The notes beneath the pieces are model-generated. The model made no database searches. It saw only the letters and a program-made list of their open reading frames with translations, and was not told the origin of the DNA. 64,000 nucleotides of DNA from Haloplanus rubicundus. Its GTDB lineage: Archaea > Halobacteriota > Halobacteria > Halobacteriales > Haloferacaceae. Numbering within the stretch: the stretch's first letter is position 1; the number at the start of each line of letters is the position of its first letter. The translations under genes were made by a program, and so were the position numbers. Shown piece after piece: positions 21,596 to 29,654 of this stretch. The stretch covers positions 372,001 to 436,000 of the forward strand of contig NZ_CP031148.1 of the NCBI RefSeq assembly GCF_003342675.1, given 5' to 3'.

Positions 21596-21680
21596 GTGTG
21601 GTGAAACGAGGGCGGGGTCAAGGCGCTTGCGGCGCGGAGGAACCGACACCTACATTCGGCGGTCGATGCGAGCATGGAGC

Positions 21681-22250
21681 ATGTACGTCGGCCGCTTCAT
21701 CGTCGTCGGCCCGGGCGTCGGCGCCTACCGCGTCTCGTCCCGGTCGTTTCCGAACCGACAGATCGTCGAGCGCGAGGGCACCCTCACCGTCACCCCGACG
21801 CCGGACGCCCCGGAGACGGACAACCCCTACATCGCGTACAACTGCGTCCGCGAGAGCGAGGGGCGGGCCGTCCTCGGCAACGGCTCCCACGTCGACCCGG
21901 TGACGGAAAAACTGGACATGGGCTACCCCGCCCGCGACGCGCTGGCGACGGCGCTGCTCTCGCTCGACTACGAGAAGGACGACTACGACACGCCCCGGAT
22001 CGCAGGTGTGGTCGCGGACGACGCGGCGACGGTCGGTATCGTCCGCCGGGACGCCCTGCTGGTCGAGGAAGTCACGGAACCGACGCTCGTCGCCACCTAC
22101 GAGGAAGACGAGCCGCGGGCGTTCGACTTCGCGGCGACGGACGCGGCGGGGGCGGCCCGCGAGGCGTACGACTGCGACTTCGAACACGCGGTCTGTGCGG
22201 CGGGCGTCGCCGTCGACGACGGCGTGACGACGGCTATCGTGAACGACTAG
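21681..22250 (+). CDS. purO: Archaeal IMP cyclohydrolase
   Basis: Catalyses the last step of IMP synthesis, closing FAICAR to IMP; PurO replaces the PurH cyclohydrolase domain in archaea. 189 residues, the usual size. The N-terminus [20 protein letters not shown] and the following SFPNRQ segment are diagnostic. The ATG at 21681 fits the family; the open frame upstream to 21594 would overlap the kinase promoter and lacks similarity. It is divergent from the histidine kinase. Confidence 0.93.
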   Translation: MYVGRFIVVGPGVGAYRVSSRSFPNRQIVEREGTLTVTPTPDAPETDNPYIAYNCVRESEGRAVLGNGSHVDPVTEKLDMGYPARDALATALLSLDYEKDDYDTPRIAGVVADDAATVGIVRRDALLVEEVTEPTLVATYEEDEPRAFDFAATDAAGAAREAYDCDFEHAVCAAGVAVDDGVTTAIVND

Positions 22251-22364
22251 TCGGGGAGGTCGCGGCGGCGCACGGCGTCGCGCAGGGAGAGCCGGGGCGA
22301 CCCCGGTACGCGTCGGGATTGGGGGCACGACAAGGCCTAACCGCCGCCGGCCGCAAGCGCCCCC

Positions 22365-23042
22365 ATGCGCCTCGGCGTCATCTCCGACGTACACGGCAAC
22401 CGGGTCGCCCTCGAAGCCGTCCTCGACGACATGCCGAAGGTGGACCGGCTGGTCTGTGCCGGCGACGTGGTGGGCTACAACCCGTGGCCGACCGACTGTG
22501 TCGCGGCGGTCCGCGAGCGGTCGATCCCCACGGTGATGGGCAACCACGACCGGGCCGTCGCGGGCGAGACGCCCTTCCGTTTCAACTCGATGGCGGCGGC
22601 GGGCGTCGACTACGCCCGCGAACAGTTGGCCGACGACGCCCTCGCGTGGCTGGCGGACCTGCCGCCCGAGCGAACCGTCGCGGACGGGCGGGTGAAACTC
22701 GTCCACGGCCACCCGGACGATCCGGACCGCTACACCTACCCCGAGGAGTTCTCTCCGCGGATGCTCCGGGGCGAGGACCTGCTGGTGACGGGTCACACCC
22801 ACGTCCAAGGCCACCGCGTCTTCGAGGAGGGCGTGGTGATGAATCCGGGGAGCGTCGGTCAGCCGCGCGACGGCGACCCGGACGCGGCCTACGCGGTCGT
22901 CGAGCTGGGCGAGGGATCGGGCGGCGACGCGGTGACGGTCGAGGAGCGACGGGTGGCGTACGACGTCGACACGGTCGTCGAGGCGGTGACGGAAGCGGGG
23001 TTGCCGAGCCGGATCGGGACGCGGCTGCTGGAAGGGCGCTGA
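22365..23042 (+). CDS. Calcineurin-like metallophosphoesterase (YfcE/MJ0936 type)
   Basis: 225-residue binuclear metal phosphoesterase. All motifs are present: ISDVHGNRVAL near residue 5, AGDVVGYNP near 36, MGNHDRA near 60, VHGHP near 115 and TGHTHVQGH near 145. The length and motif spacing match the small YfcE/MJ0936-type phosphodiesterases. The physiological substrate is unknown. It ends one base before the stop codon of the convergent aspartate kinase gene. Confidence 0.9.
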   Translation: MRLGVISDVHGNRVALEAVLDDMPKVDRLVCAGDVVGYNPWPTDCVAAVRERSIPTVMGNHDRAVAGETPFRFNSMAAAGVDYAREQLADDALAWLADLPPERTVADGRVKLVHGHPDDPDRYTYPEEFSPRMLRGEDLLVTGHTHVQGHRVFEEGVVMNPGSVGQPRDGDPDAAYAVVELGEGSGGDAVTVEERRVAYDVDTVVEAVTEAGLPSRIGTRLLEGR

Positions 23043-23043
23043 G

Positions 23044-24225
23044 CTATATCGTCTGTTCTTGGACGATTTCGAGCGTCTCCTCGCGGTCGTCCCAACCGAC
23101 GAAGATGGCGACGGAGGTGGCGGAGGTGATGAGGTCGTGGATGTTGATGCCGGCCTCCGAGACGGGCTGGACGATGTCGAGGATGATGCCGGGGCGGTTG
23201 GGGAGTTCGCCGCCGGTCACGCGAATGACGGCGTAGTTGCTCTCCACCGTGACCGACGAGAGCGTCTCGTCGTCGACCACCTGTTCGTGGAGGATGTACT
23301 CGGCGTCCTCGGCGAGGTCCTCGTTGACGTAGAAGGTGACCGAGTCCATGCCGCTGGCGACGGCGTCGATGTTGATGTCCTCGCTCCGGAGCGCCTGCGC
23401 GAGGTCCGCGAGGATGCCCGGCCGGTTCCGCAGCGCGCGCCCCGCGACGGTGATGCAGGCGAGGGGTTCGTCCTGCATGTCGATGAGGTTCTGGAACTGG
23501 CCCTCGATTTTCGTGCCGCCGGTCAACAGGTCGCCGTGCTGGTAGTGGACGACGCGGACCGAGAGGTCCTCGTCCTTATACGAGAGGGCGCTGGGGGCGA
23601 CGACTTCGGCGCCGCGAAAGGAGAGGTTACGGAGTTCGTCGACGGTGATGTGGCCGACGTTGCGGGCGCCTTCGACGACCCGCGGGTCGCCGGTCATCAC
23701 GCCCTCGACGTCGGTGACGATGACGACTTCGTCGGCGTCCATGAACTTCCCGAGCATGACGGCGGTGGTGTCGCTGCCGCCGCGGCCGAGCGTCGTCACC
23801 TTGCCGTCGATGGTCTGGGCGAGGAAGCCGGTGATGACGGGGACGACGTGATCGAGTTCCGCGGCGAGCGACTGGGCGCGCTTCAGCGTCTCCTCGGCGT
23901 CGACCTCGCCGTACTCGTCGGTGATGATGGGCCAGTCCTCGCTGCCGGGTTCGAGGAAGGTGGCCTCGACGCCGCGGGAGCGCAGCGCCGCCTTCAGCAT
24001 CCGGACGCTCGTCCGCTCGCCCATGCTGACGATTTCGGCGCGGTCGGCGTCGTCGGCCTCGAACGTAATCTCTTCGAGGAGTTCGTCGGTCGTCGATCCC
24101 ATCGCGCTGGCGACGATGGCGACTTCGTGACCCTCTTCGACCGCCTTCGCGACGGTGTCGGCCGCACGCTCGATCCGGTCGCCGCTCCCGAGCGACGTCC
24201 CGCCGAACTTCGCGACTACGCGCAT
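23044..24225 (-). CDS. lysC: Aspartate kinase
   Basis: Phosphorylates aspartate with ATP, first step to lysine precursors, threonine and methionine. 393 residues: an amino-acid kinase domain with VAKFGGTSLG at the start, ASAMGSTTDELL near 42 and LGRGGSDTTAVML near 145, then two ACT domains from about 265 to the end (AGRALRNRPGI and VTGGELPNRPGI) for feedback control by end products. The ATG at 24225 gives the canonical MRVVAKFGGTS; the longer frame adds 26 unrelated residues. It is divergent from the formate dehydrogenase-type gene. Confidence 0.94.
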   Translation of the reverse strand: MRVVAKFGGTSLGSGDRIERAADTVAKAVEEGHEVAIVASAMGSTTDELLEEITFEADDADRAEIVSMGERTSVRMLKAALRSRGVEATFLEPGSEDWPIITDEYGEVDAEETLKRAQSLAAELDHVVPVITGFLAQTIDGKVTTLGRGGSDTTAVMLGKFMDADEVVIVTDVEGVMTGDPRVVEGARNVGHITVDELRNLSFRGAEVVAPSALSYKDEDLSVRVVHYQHGDLLTGGTKIEGQFQNLIDMQDEPLACITVAGRALRNRPGILADLAQALRSEDINIDAVASGMDSVTFYVNEDLAEDAEYILHEQVVDDETLSSVTVESNYAVIRVTGGELPNRPGIILDIVQPVSEAGINIHDLITSATSVAIFVGWDDREETLEIVQEQTI

Positions 24226-24314
24226 CGTGGAGCCTCCACGATGGCAGACGGATATGCAGGCATGGCCGGTGGTAGCGAGATGGACGGTAATAACTGTGTT
24301 CACTTGCCACGCGC

Positions 24315-24343
24315 CGGCCGCGGCGGCCGCGGCGGCCGCCGCC
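24315..24343. repeat. GC-only GGCCGC repeat tract
   Basis: Tandem GGCCGCGGC-type run between lysC and the oxidoreductase gene, self-complementary in several registers and made only of G and C. It may be simple replication slippage or a strong hairpin between divergent promoters. Confidence 0.55.
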
Positions 24344-24397
24344 CGCAGGAGGTCTTTTGTTCGTTGGAGTCAATAGAATAACACTTGGGAGATTCAG

Positions 24398-26485
24398 ATG
24401 ACCGAGCAAACCAACACGATCTGTCCGTACTGCGGCGTCGGGTGTGGCATCGCGATCACCGAGGATATGCGGTTCGCGCCGTGGGGCGACGCACCGGTCA
24501 ACGAGGGACGCATCTGCATCAAGGGGGGTGCGGCGATGGAGGTGGTCGAACACGAGGACCGACTGAAAGTCCCCCAGATACGGGGCGACGACGGCGAACT
24601 CCACGAGGCCACGTGGGACGAAGCCTACGGCCTGATCGTCGACGAGATGGAGCGCATTCGCGACGAACACGGTCCGGACGCGATGGGCTTTTTCGGCTGT
24701 TCGAAGGCGACGAACGAGGAGAACTACCTCCTCCAGAAACTCGCGCGGCGCTACGGCACGAACAACGTCGACAACTGCACGCGGATGTGCCACGCCTCGA
24801 CGGTGTACGCCCTCCGCCGGAGTCTGGGCGCGGGCGCGATGACCAACAGCATGCGGGACCTGATGGAGTCGGCCGACGTGCTCTGGATTCAGGGCGCCAA
24901 CCCGGCCGAGCAACACCCCATCGCCAACAGCGTCTACTTCCGGCAGGCGGTGCTGGAGGGGGCGACGGTCATCCAGATCGACCCCCACGCCAACAAGACG
25001 ACGCGGTCGTTCGACATCGAGGGGACCGAGCGACACCAGCATCTCCAGGTGGAACCGGGGACGGACATTCCCCTCCTGAACGTCGTCCTCAAGACGATTC
25101 TGGAGAACGACTGGGTCGACGAGGAGTTCGTCGAGGCGCGGACGGAGGGGTTCGACCATCTCGTGGAGACGCTGGGGGACTTCGACGCGGCGGCCGCCGC
25201 CGACATCTGTGGCGTCCCCCTCGAGGACATCGAACGCGCCGCGGAGGTGTACGCCACGGCGGAGAACGCGGCCATCTTCACCGGGATGGGGATGAGCCAA
25301 CACACCTGCGGCGTCGACAACGTGCAAAACGAGATCAACCTCGCCTTGATCACGGGCAACGTCGGTCGGCCGGGGACGGGCGTCAACCCCCTGCGCGGGC
25401 AGAACAACGTCCAGGGCACCTGTGACGTGGGCGCGATGCCGAACACCCTGCCCGGCTACCAGAACGTCGAGGACGACGAGTTGCGGGCGGCGGTCGAGGA
25501 CGTCTGGGGCTTCGAGGTGCCGTCGAAAGCGGGACTGACGAACGTCGAAATCTCACACGAGGCGGGGCGGTCGATCAAGGGACTCTACGTCATGGGTGAG
25601 AACCCGATCATGAGCGAACCGGACGCCAACGAGGTCGAGAAGCGGCTGGCCGAGTTGGAGTTTCTGGTCGTCCAAGACATCTTCCCGACCGACACCGTCG
25701 CCTACGCTGACGTGGTGTTGCCGGCCACCTCGTGGGCCGAACGCGGTGGTACCGTCGCCAACACGGACCGTCGCGTCCAGTTGATGCGCGGGATCGATAC
25801 CGTGTACGAGAACACGAAAGACGACCTCGACATCCTCGCCGAGGTCGGAACCCGGCTGTTCGGCGCCGACGGTGGCTTCGACTTCGACGGTCCCGAGGCC
25901 GTGTTCGAGGAACTCCGACAGGTGTGTCCGATCTACTACGGCATGACCTACGACCTGCTCGGGACTGAGGGGATCCACTGGCCCTGCCTCGAACCCGGCG
26001 ACGAAGGCGACCCCTACCTCTACGAGGACGCGTTCACGACGCCGAACGGGTTGGGACACATCGAGGGCGTGCGCCACCAGCCGCCGAAGGAGGTGCCCGA
26101 CGACGAGTATCCCCTGATCCTCACGACGGCACGGTTGATCGAACACTACAACACCGGGACGATGAGCCGACGGTCGCCGACGCTCAACCGCCAGCACCCC
26201 GAGAACTTCGTCGACGTGCATCCCGCGGACGCCGAGCGGTACGGCGTCGCGGACGGCGACACGGTGACGCTTCGGTCGCGACGCGGGGAAATCGAGGTGC
26301 GTGCGCAGGTGACCGAGGACATCAAGGAGGGGACGGTGTGGACGACGCCCCACTTCGCAGCGTCGTCGGCGAACCGACTCACGAACGACGTGCTCGACGA
26401 GCGGGCGAAGATTCCGGAGTACAAGGCCGCGGCCGTCGCCATCGAGGCCAGCGGTGGGGACTCGGCGACGGCGGCCGACGACTGA
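24398..26485 (+). CDS. Formate dehydrogenase alpha-type molybdopterin oxidoreductase
   Basis: 695-residue molybdenum or tungsten bis-MGD enzyme of the formate dehydrogenase group. The N-terminal 4Fe-4S site is CPYCGVGCGIAI plus GRICIKG. The putative metal-ligand cysteine is in DNCTRMCHASTV (about residue 132), followed by GAGAMTNS, both typical of FDH alpha. A C-terminal molydopterin-dinucleotide domain (HPADAERYGVADGDTV) is present. There is no Fe-S beta subunit, membrane anchor, NAD-binding subunit or fdhD nearby, and no N-terminal ferredoxin extension, so its redox partner is unknown. Formate oxidation is the best guess; assimilatory nitrate reductases are the closest alternative. Confidence 0.88.
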   Translation: MTEQTNTICPYCGVGCGIAITEDMRFAPWGDAPVNEGRICIKGGAAMEVVEHEDRLKVPQIRGDDGELHEATWDEAYGLIVDEMERIRDEHGPDAMGFFGCSKATNEENYLLQKLARRYGTNNVDNCTRMCHASTVYALRRSLGAGAMTNSMRDLMESADVLWIQGANPAEQHPIANSVYFRQAVLEGATVIQIDPHANKTTRSFDIEGTERHQHLQVEPGTDIPLLNVVLKTILENDWVDEEFVEARTEGFDHLVETLGDFDAAAAADICGVPLEDIERAAEVYATAENAAIFTGMGMSQHTCGVDNVQNEINLALITGNVGRPGTGVNPLRGQNNVQGTCDVGAMPNTLPGYQNVEDDELRAAVEDVWGFEVPSKAGLTNVEISHEAGRSIKGLYVMGENPIMSEPDANEVEKRLAELEFLVVQDIFPTDTVAYADVVLPATSWAERGGTVANTDRRVQLMRGIDTVYENTKDDLDILAEVGTRLFGADGGFDFDGPEAVFEELRQVCPIYYGMTYDLLGTEGIHWPCLEPGDEGDPYLYEDAFTTPNGLGHIEGVRHQPPKEVPDDEYPLILTTARLIEHYNTGTMSRRSPTLNRQHPENFVDVHPADAERYGVADGDTVTLRSRRGEIEVRAQVTEDIKEGTVWTTPHFAASSANRLTNDVLDERAKIPEYKAAAVAIEASGGDSATAADD

Positions 26486-26552
26486 CCGGCGACCCGGCCG
26501 TGCCCACCGCACCGGAGCGAGCGTTTAAACGGCTCCCGCGAGTAAGACGGGT

Positions 26553-26984
26553 ATGGAAGTGCGCGACGCGGTGGAGGCCGACGCCGACGCGCTCTCCGCC
26601 ATCGCGGACGTGCCGGCGGACGTAATTCGGAACCTGATCCACGACCGGACGGTCCGGGTCGCCCGGCGCGAGGCGACGACGGCGGGACCGAACGCCGACA
26701 CGGCCGACGACGACGGGCGGGACGTGGCCGGGTTCGTCAGCTTCGACGTGCGCGACGGTACCGTTCACGTGACCCAGTTGGCGGGGACGACGACAGCCTG
26801 TGAACGACTGCTCGCCGAACCCGTCCGGTTCGCCACGACGGAGGGGATGACCGTCGAACTGCTGGCTATCGCGGACGACGAGTCGATCCGGGAGGCGGCC
26901 GAGGCGGCTGGATTCAGTCGACGCGGCTCGGGACCGCGATTCGACGGGCAGTCGACGGTGCGGTATCGTCTCGACCCCGCCTAG
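26553..26984 (+). CDS. GNAT-fold-like acetyltransferase
   Basis: 143 residues with the order of a GNAT domain: MEVRDAVEADADALSAIAD as first strand-helix, GFVSFDVRDGTVHVTQLAG as central strands, and SIREAAEAAGFSRRGSG as the late helix-strand. The canonical acetyl-CoA P-loop (Q/RxxGxG/A) is not clear, since GTTTACERLL stands in its place, so it may be a degenerate or atypical member. An acidic insertion lies at about residues 45-60. The 3' end overlaps polD1 by 4 bases in convergent orientation. Confidence 0.6.
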   Translation: MEVRDAVEADADALSAIADVPADVIRNLIHDRTVRVARREATTAGPNADTADDDGRDVAGFVSFDVRDGTVHVTQLAGTTTACERLLAEPVRFATTEGMTVELLAIADDESIREAAEAAGFSRRGSGPRFDGQSTVRYRLDPA

Positions 26985-28672
26985 GCGAACTTCCGGACGG
27001 TCAGATCGAGCGTGTCGAGGTCGACGATGGGCGCGAAGCCGGCGTCGGGATCGATGTTGACGCTCTTCTGGAAGGCCGTCTGGGCCTGCCAGCAGCCGCT
27101 GTTGACCGCGAGGACGTTGTGGTACTTCCCGTAGCCGAGTTTGTGGACGTGACCCGTATGGAAGATGTCGGGCACGTCCTCGATGACGAGGTAGTCCCGT
27201 TCCTCGGGCGCGAGGCGCATGTGGCCGCCGTACTTCGGGGCGACGTGCCGTTTCTTCAGGAGGTGGTACATCGCCCGGTGGGGGTGGTCGTAGCTCGCCT
27301 TCTCCTCGGGGAGTTCGGCGATCACCTCGTCGAGCGAGACGCCGTGGTACATCAGGATGGAGACGCCCTCGACCGTGACGGTGGCGGGGTTGCCGACGAT
27401 CCGTGGGTCGTGGGCCGACATGATCTCCCGAAGCTCCTCGTCGAAGCCCGGTTGTGGCTCCGCGAGGCGGACCGCGTCGTGGTTGCCGGGGATCATCACG
27501 ATCTCCAGGTCGCCGGGGACGTCCTTCAGGTGTTCCGAGAACCGGTCGTACTGGTCGTAGATGTCGACGATGTCGAGTTCCTCGTCTTGATCGGGGTAGA
27601 CGCCGACGCCCTCCACCATGTCGCCGGCGATGAGGAGGTACTCGACGGCCGCGGCCTCCTCGGTGTGGAGCCAGTCGGCGAACCGACCCCACGCGTCGGC
27701 CATGAACTCCTGGCTACCGACGTGGACGTCCGAGATCAGGGCGGCCTGTACGTGGCGATCCGCCGTCGAGGGCTTGTACGTCCGGGGCACGTCGGGGAAG
27801 TGGAGGGCGTCGACGAAGACGATGCCCGCGTCGTCAGAGAGGGTCCCCTCGACGGCGACACACTCGTCGAGGAGGAGTTCGTCGACGAGGGGCGCGATGT
27901 CGCGGTCCTTCGTGATCAGACAGGGGAAGGTGCCGGTCGTGTCCTCGAGTTCGACGATCCAGTGGCCGTTGGCCGAGGAACGCACGTCGTTGACGAGACC
28001 GATCATCGCGGCGTCGCTCCCGCCGGGCATGTCCGCGATGGCCGACGCCGGACGGTGGTTTACCCGACCACGGAGCTTGCCGGAAAGCTTCTCGTACCGG
28101 TCGCGGAAGACGGAGACGAAGTCGCCGTACTCGCCGGTGCCGGTGCTGCGGCCGGTCACGTCGCCGGCGACGTCGACGGTTCGGTCGAGGGCGTCGACGC
28201 CGCCAGCGTCCGGGTCCGGGTCCGGGTCCGTGGACGACGGGGACTCTTCCGTTCCATCCGTCGCAGACCCCTTCGTTTCAACTGGAACATCGGGGGCCTG
28301 AGTCCCCGACTGCGTGGGAGACGCTGGAGTCGAAACGGAGGGGTGTTCGGTGGAGGCGTCGGGCGTGGAGTCAGGTGAGGAGGAGTCAGGTGAGGAGGAG
28401 TCAGATGTCGTCTCGGACGAGGGTGGGCCGGCGGGCGTCGATCCGGCGGCAGTCACATCGTCCGCGGCGTCGGCCACATCGTCCGCGTCGAGGGTCGTGC
28501 GGACGTGCGCCACCGTGAGTCGGAGGGCGTCGTCGGGCGCCGCCTCGACGGCGGCGTCGAGGGCGGCCGCCGGGTCCGGGGCACCGGCGAGGAGGGTCAC
28601 GGCCTCGCGTTCGGCGTTGTAGCCGCGGCGAGCGAGTTCGCGAACGATGCGCGCGGGCGTCTCCAGAGGCAC
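26981..28672 (-). CDS. polD1: DNA polymerase D small subunit (DP1)
   Basis: Exonuclease subunit of the archaeal replicative DNA polymerase D. About 563 residues starting at GTG 28672 (reads PLETPARIVRELARRG next, the family start). The order is a helical N-terminus (1-70), a disordered Ser/Pro/Thr/Asp linker (about 75-165), an OB fold (about 215-290) and an Mre11-like phosphodiesterase with ISDVHVGS near 313, LIAGDMVEG near 348, PGNHDAV near 395 and HTGHVHKLGY near 500, so the 3'-5' exonuclease site is complete. The catalytic large subunit is not in the window. The position beside sec11 and orc1 matches the conserved haloarchaeal origin neighbourhood. The linker DNA contains ORB-like sites. 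Confidence 0.95.
   Translation of the reverse strand: MPLETPARIVRELARRGYNAEREAVTLLAGAPDPAAALDAAVEAAPDDALRLTVAHVRTTLDADDVADAADDVTAAGSTPAGPPSSETTSDSSSPDSSSPDSTPDASTEHPSVSTPASPTQSGTQAPDVPVETKGSATDGTEESPSSTDPDPDPDAGGVDALDRTVDVAGDVTGRSTGTGEYGDFVSVFRDRYEKLSGKLRGRVNHRPASAIADMPGGSDAAMIGLVNDVRSSANGHWIVELEDTTGTFPCLITKDRDIAPLVDELLLDECVAVEGTLSDDAGIVFVDALHFPDVPRTYKPSTADRHVQAALISDVHVGSQEFMADAWGRFADWLHTEEAAAVEYLLIAGDMVEGVGVYPDQDEELDIVDIYDQYDRFSEHLKDVPGDLEIVMIPGNHDAVRLAEPQPGFDEELREIMSAHDPRIVGNPATVTVEGVSILMYHGVSLDEVIAELPEEKASYDHPHRAMYHLLKKRHVAPKYGGHMRLAPEERDYLVIEDVPDIFHTGHVHKLGYGKYHNVLAVNSGCWQAQTAFQKSVNIDPDAGFAPIVDLDTLDLTVRKFA
28267..28287 (+). repeat. ORB-like element inside polD1 (site 1)
   Basis: Sequence ACCCCTTCGTTTC, three differing bases, then TGGAA: identical to the oriC ORB core except for the three-base middle. 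Read on the other strand it starts GTTCCAGTTGAAACGAAG, close to ORB motifs known from Haloferax. It encodes part of the DP1 linker (PVETKG). Confidence 0.6.
28324..28346 (-). repeat. ORB-like element inside polD1 (site 2)
   Basis: Opposite orientation to site 1 and about 40 bases from it. The core CGAAACGGAGGGGTG matches the oriC ORB (CGAAACGAAGGGGTG) at 14 of 15 bases, but the outer TTCCACC half is poor. Confidence 0.45.
28368..28403. repeat. Short tandem repeat in the polD1 linker
   Basis: Fifteen-base unit GAGTCAGGTGAGGAG repeated about twice, encoding Ser-Ser-Pro-Asp-Ser copies in the disordered linker. Probably replication slippage in a tolerant region. Confidence 0.6.
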
Positions 28673-28751
28673 ACCGAGGGGTGGGTGGGTTCGGGCAAAA
28701 GCGTGCCGGAAGTCCAGAACCTTCAACTCGGGCGGGGGTAAACGGAAACCG

Positions 28752-29585
28752 ATGAGCGCCGACGACGGTCCCCGCCCTCCGGACGGTCACGGCCCCGAGG
28801 GTGGCGACGGTGGGGCGACCGGCCCGCTCCGACGGGTGCTGACGGCGACGGACGGTCCCCTCCTAGTTGTTCGCGAGACGGCCCTCTCGGTCAGCGCCGT
28901 GGTCGTCATCGGCCTCCTCCTCTTTGCCATCAGCGGCGTCTGGCCGCCGATGGTCGCCGTCGAGAGCGGGAGCATGGAGCCACACATGCACAAGGGCGAC
29001 CTGGTCTTCATCACCGACACCGGCCGGTTCGCGCCCGACGCCGCCCACGGTGACACCGGCATCGTCCCCCGGGACGTGGCCCGCGACACCGACTACTGGA
29101 AGTTCGGGGGCTACGGGTCGGTGATCGTCTACGACGACCCGGGCGACGCCGGCCCACCCGTGATCCACCGCGCCCACTTCTGGGTCGATGAGGGGGAGAA
29201 CTGGTACGACCGGGCCGACCCCGACTACGTGAGCGCGGCGGACTGCGGGGAGATGCGGAACTGTCCCGCGCCCCACGCCGGGTTCGTGACGAAAGGCGAC
29301 GCCAACGGGGGGTACGATCAGGTGAACGGAATCAGCGAACCGGTCAAACCCGGCTGGATCGTCGGAACCGCACGGGTCAGAATCCCGTATCTGGGCTGGG
29401 TCCGCCTCGGCGTCTCCGGGGTCGTCCTCGATTCGACGCCCGGGATGATCGAGAAGGGGACGACGCCGACGGTGGCCGAAGCAGTGACGCCGGTGGAGTC
29501 GACGGGGGCGTCGGCGGGAGCAGGGGCGACGGCGACGGAGCCGACGCCGATTCCGGATCGAACGGCCGCGCTGGCCGGGTCGTAG
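28752..29585 (+). CDS. sec11: Type I signal peptidase, archaeal Sec11 type
   Basis: Membrane signal peptidase (S26B) removing Sec signal peptides. 277 residues: an acidic Gly-rich cytoplasmic start, one helix near 50-70, the catalytic Ser in VESGSMEPHMHKGD, the His of the archaeal Ser-His pair in PVIHRAHFW, and the Asp-containing TKGDANGGYDQ box. A second hydrophobic stretch (about 215-235) is followed by a Thr/Ala/Pro-rich tail. It is divergent from polD1 with a 79-base gap and precedes the convergent orc1. The gene is a conserved neighbour of oriC1 in haloarchaea. Confidence 0.92.
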   Translation: MSADDGPRPPDGHGPEGGDGGATGPLRRVLTATDGPLLVVRETALSVSAVVVIGLLLFAISGVWPPMVAVESGSMEPHMHKGDLVFITDTGRFAPDAAHGDTGIVPRDVARDTDYWKFGGYGSVIVYDDPGDAGPPVIHRAHFWVDEGENWYDRADPDYVSAADCGEMRNCPAPHAGFVTKGDANGGYDQVNGISEPVKPGWIVGTARVRIPYLGWVRLGVSGVVLDSTPGMIEKGTTPTVAEAVTPVESTGASAGAGATATEPTPIPDRTAALAGS

Positions 29586-29654
29586 GGTGGCGTGACGCCG
29601 GGGGCGGCGTTCCGGTCCGTCGACGACGGGGGTGAGAAAACGAGTGGCGGGCGC

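Noticed and set aside
23627-25327. 566-codon minus-strand frame across lysC and the FDH-type gene
   Set aside because: It spans two well-supported genes in other frames and has Arg/His-rich shadow composition.
28201-28410. Repetitive DNA in polD1 considered as a minisatellite or CRISPR-like array
   Set aside because: Units are 6 and 15 bases with no spacers; they encode the Ser/Pro/Asp linker of DP1. The ORB-like sites inside it were kept as separate observations.
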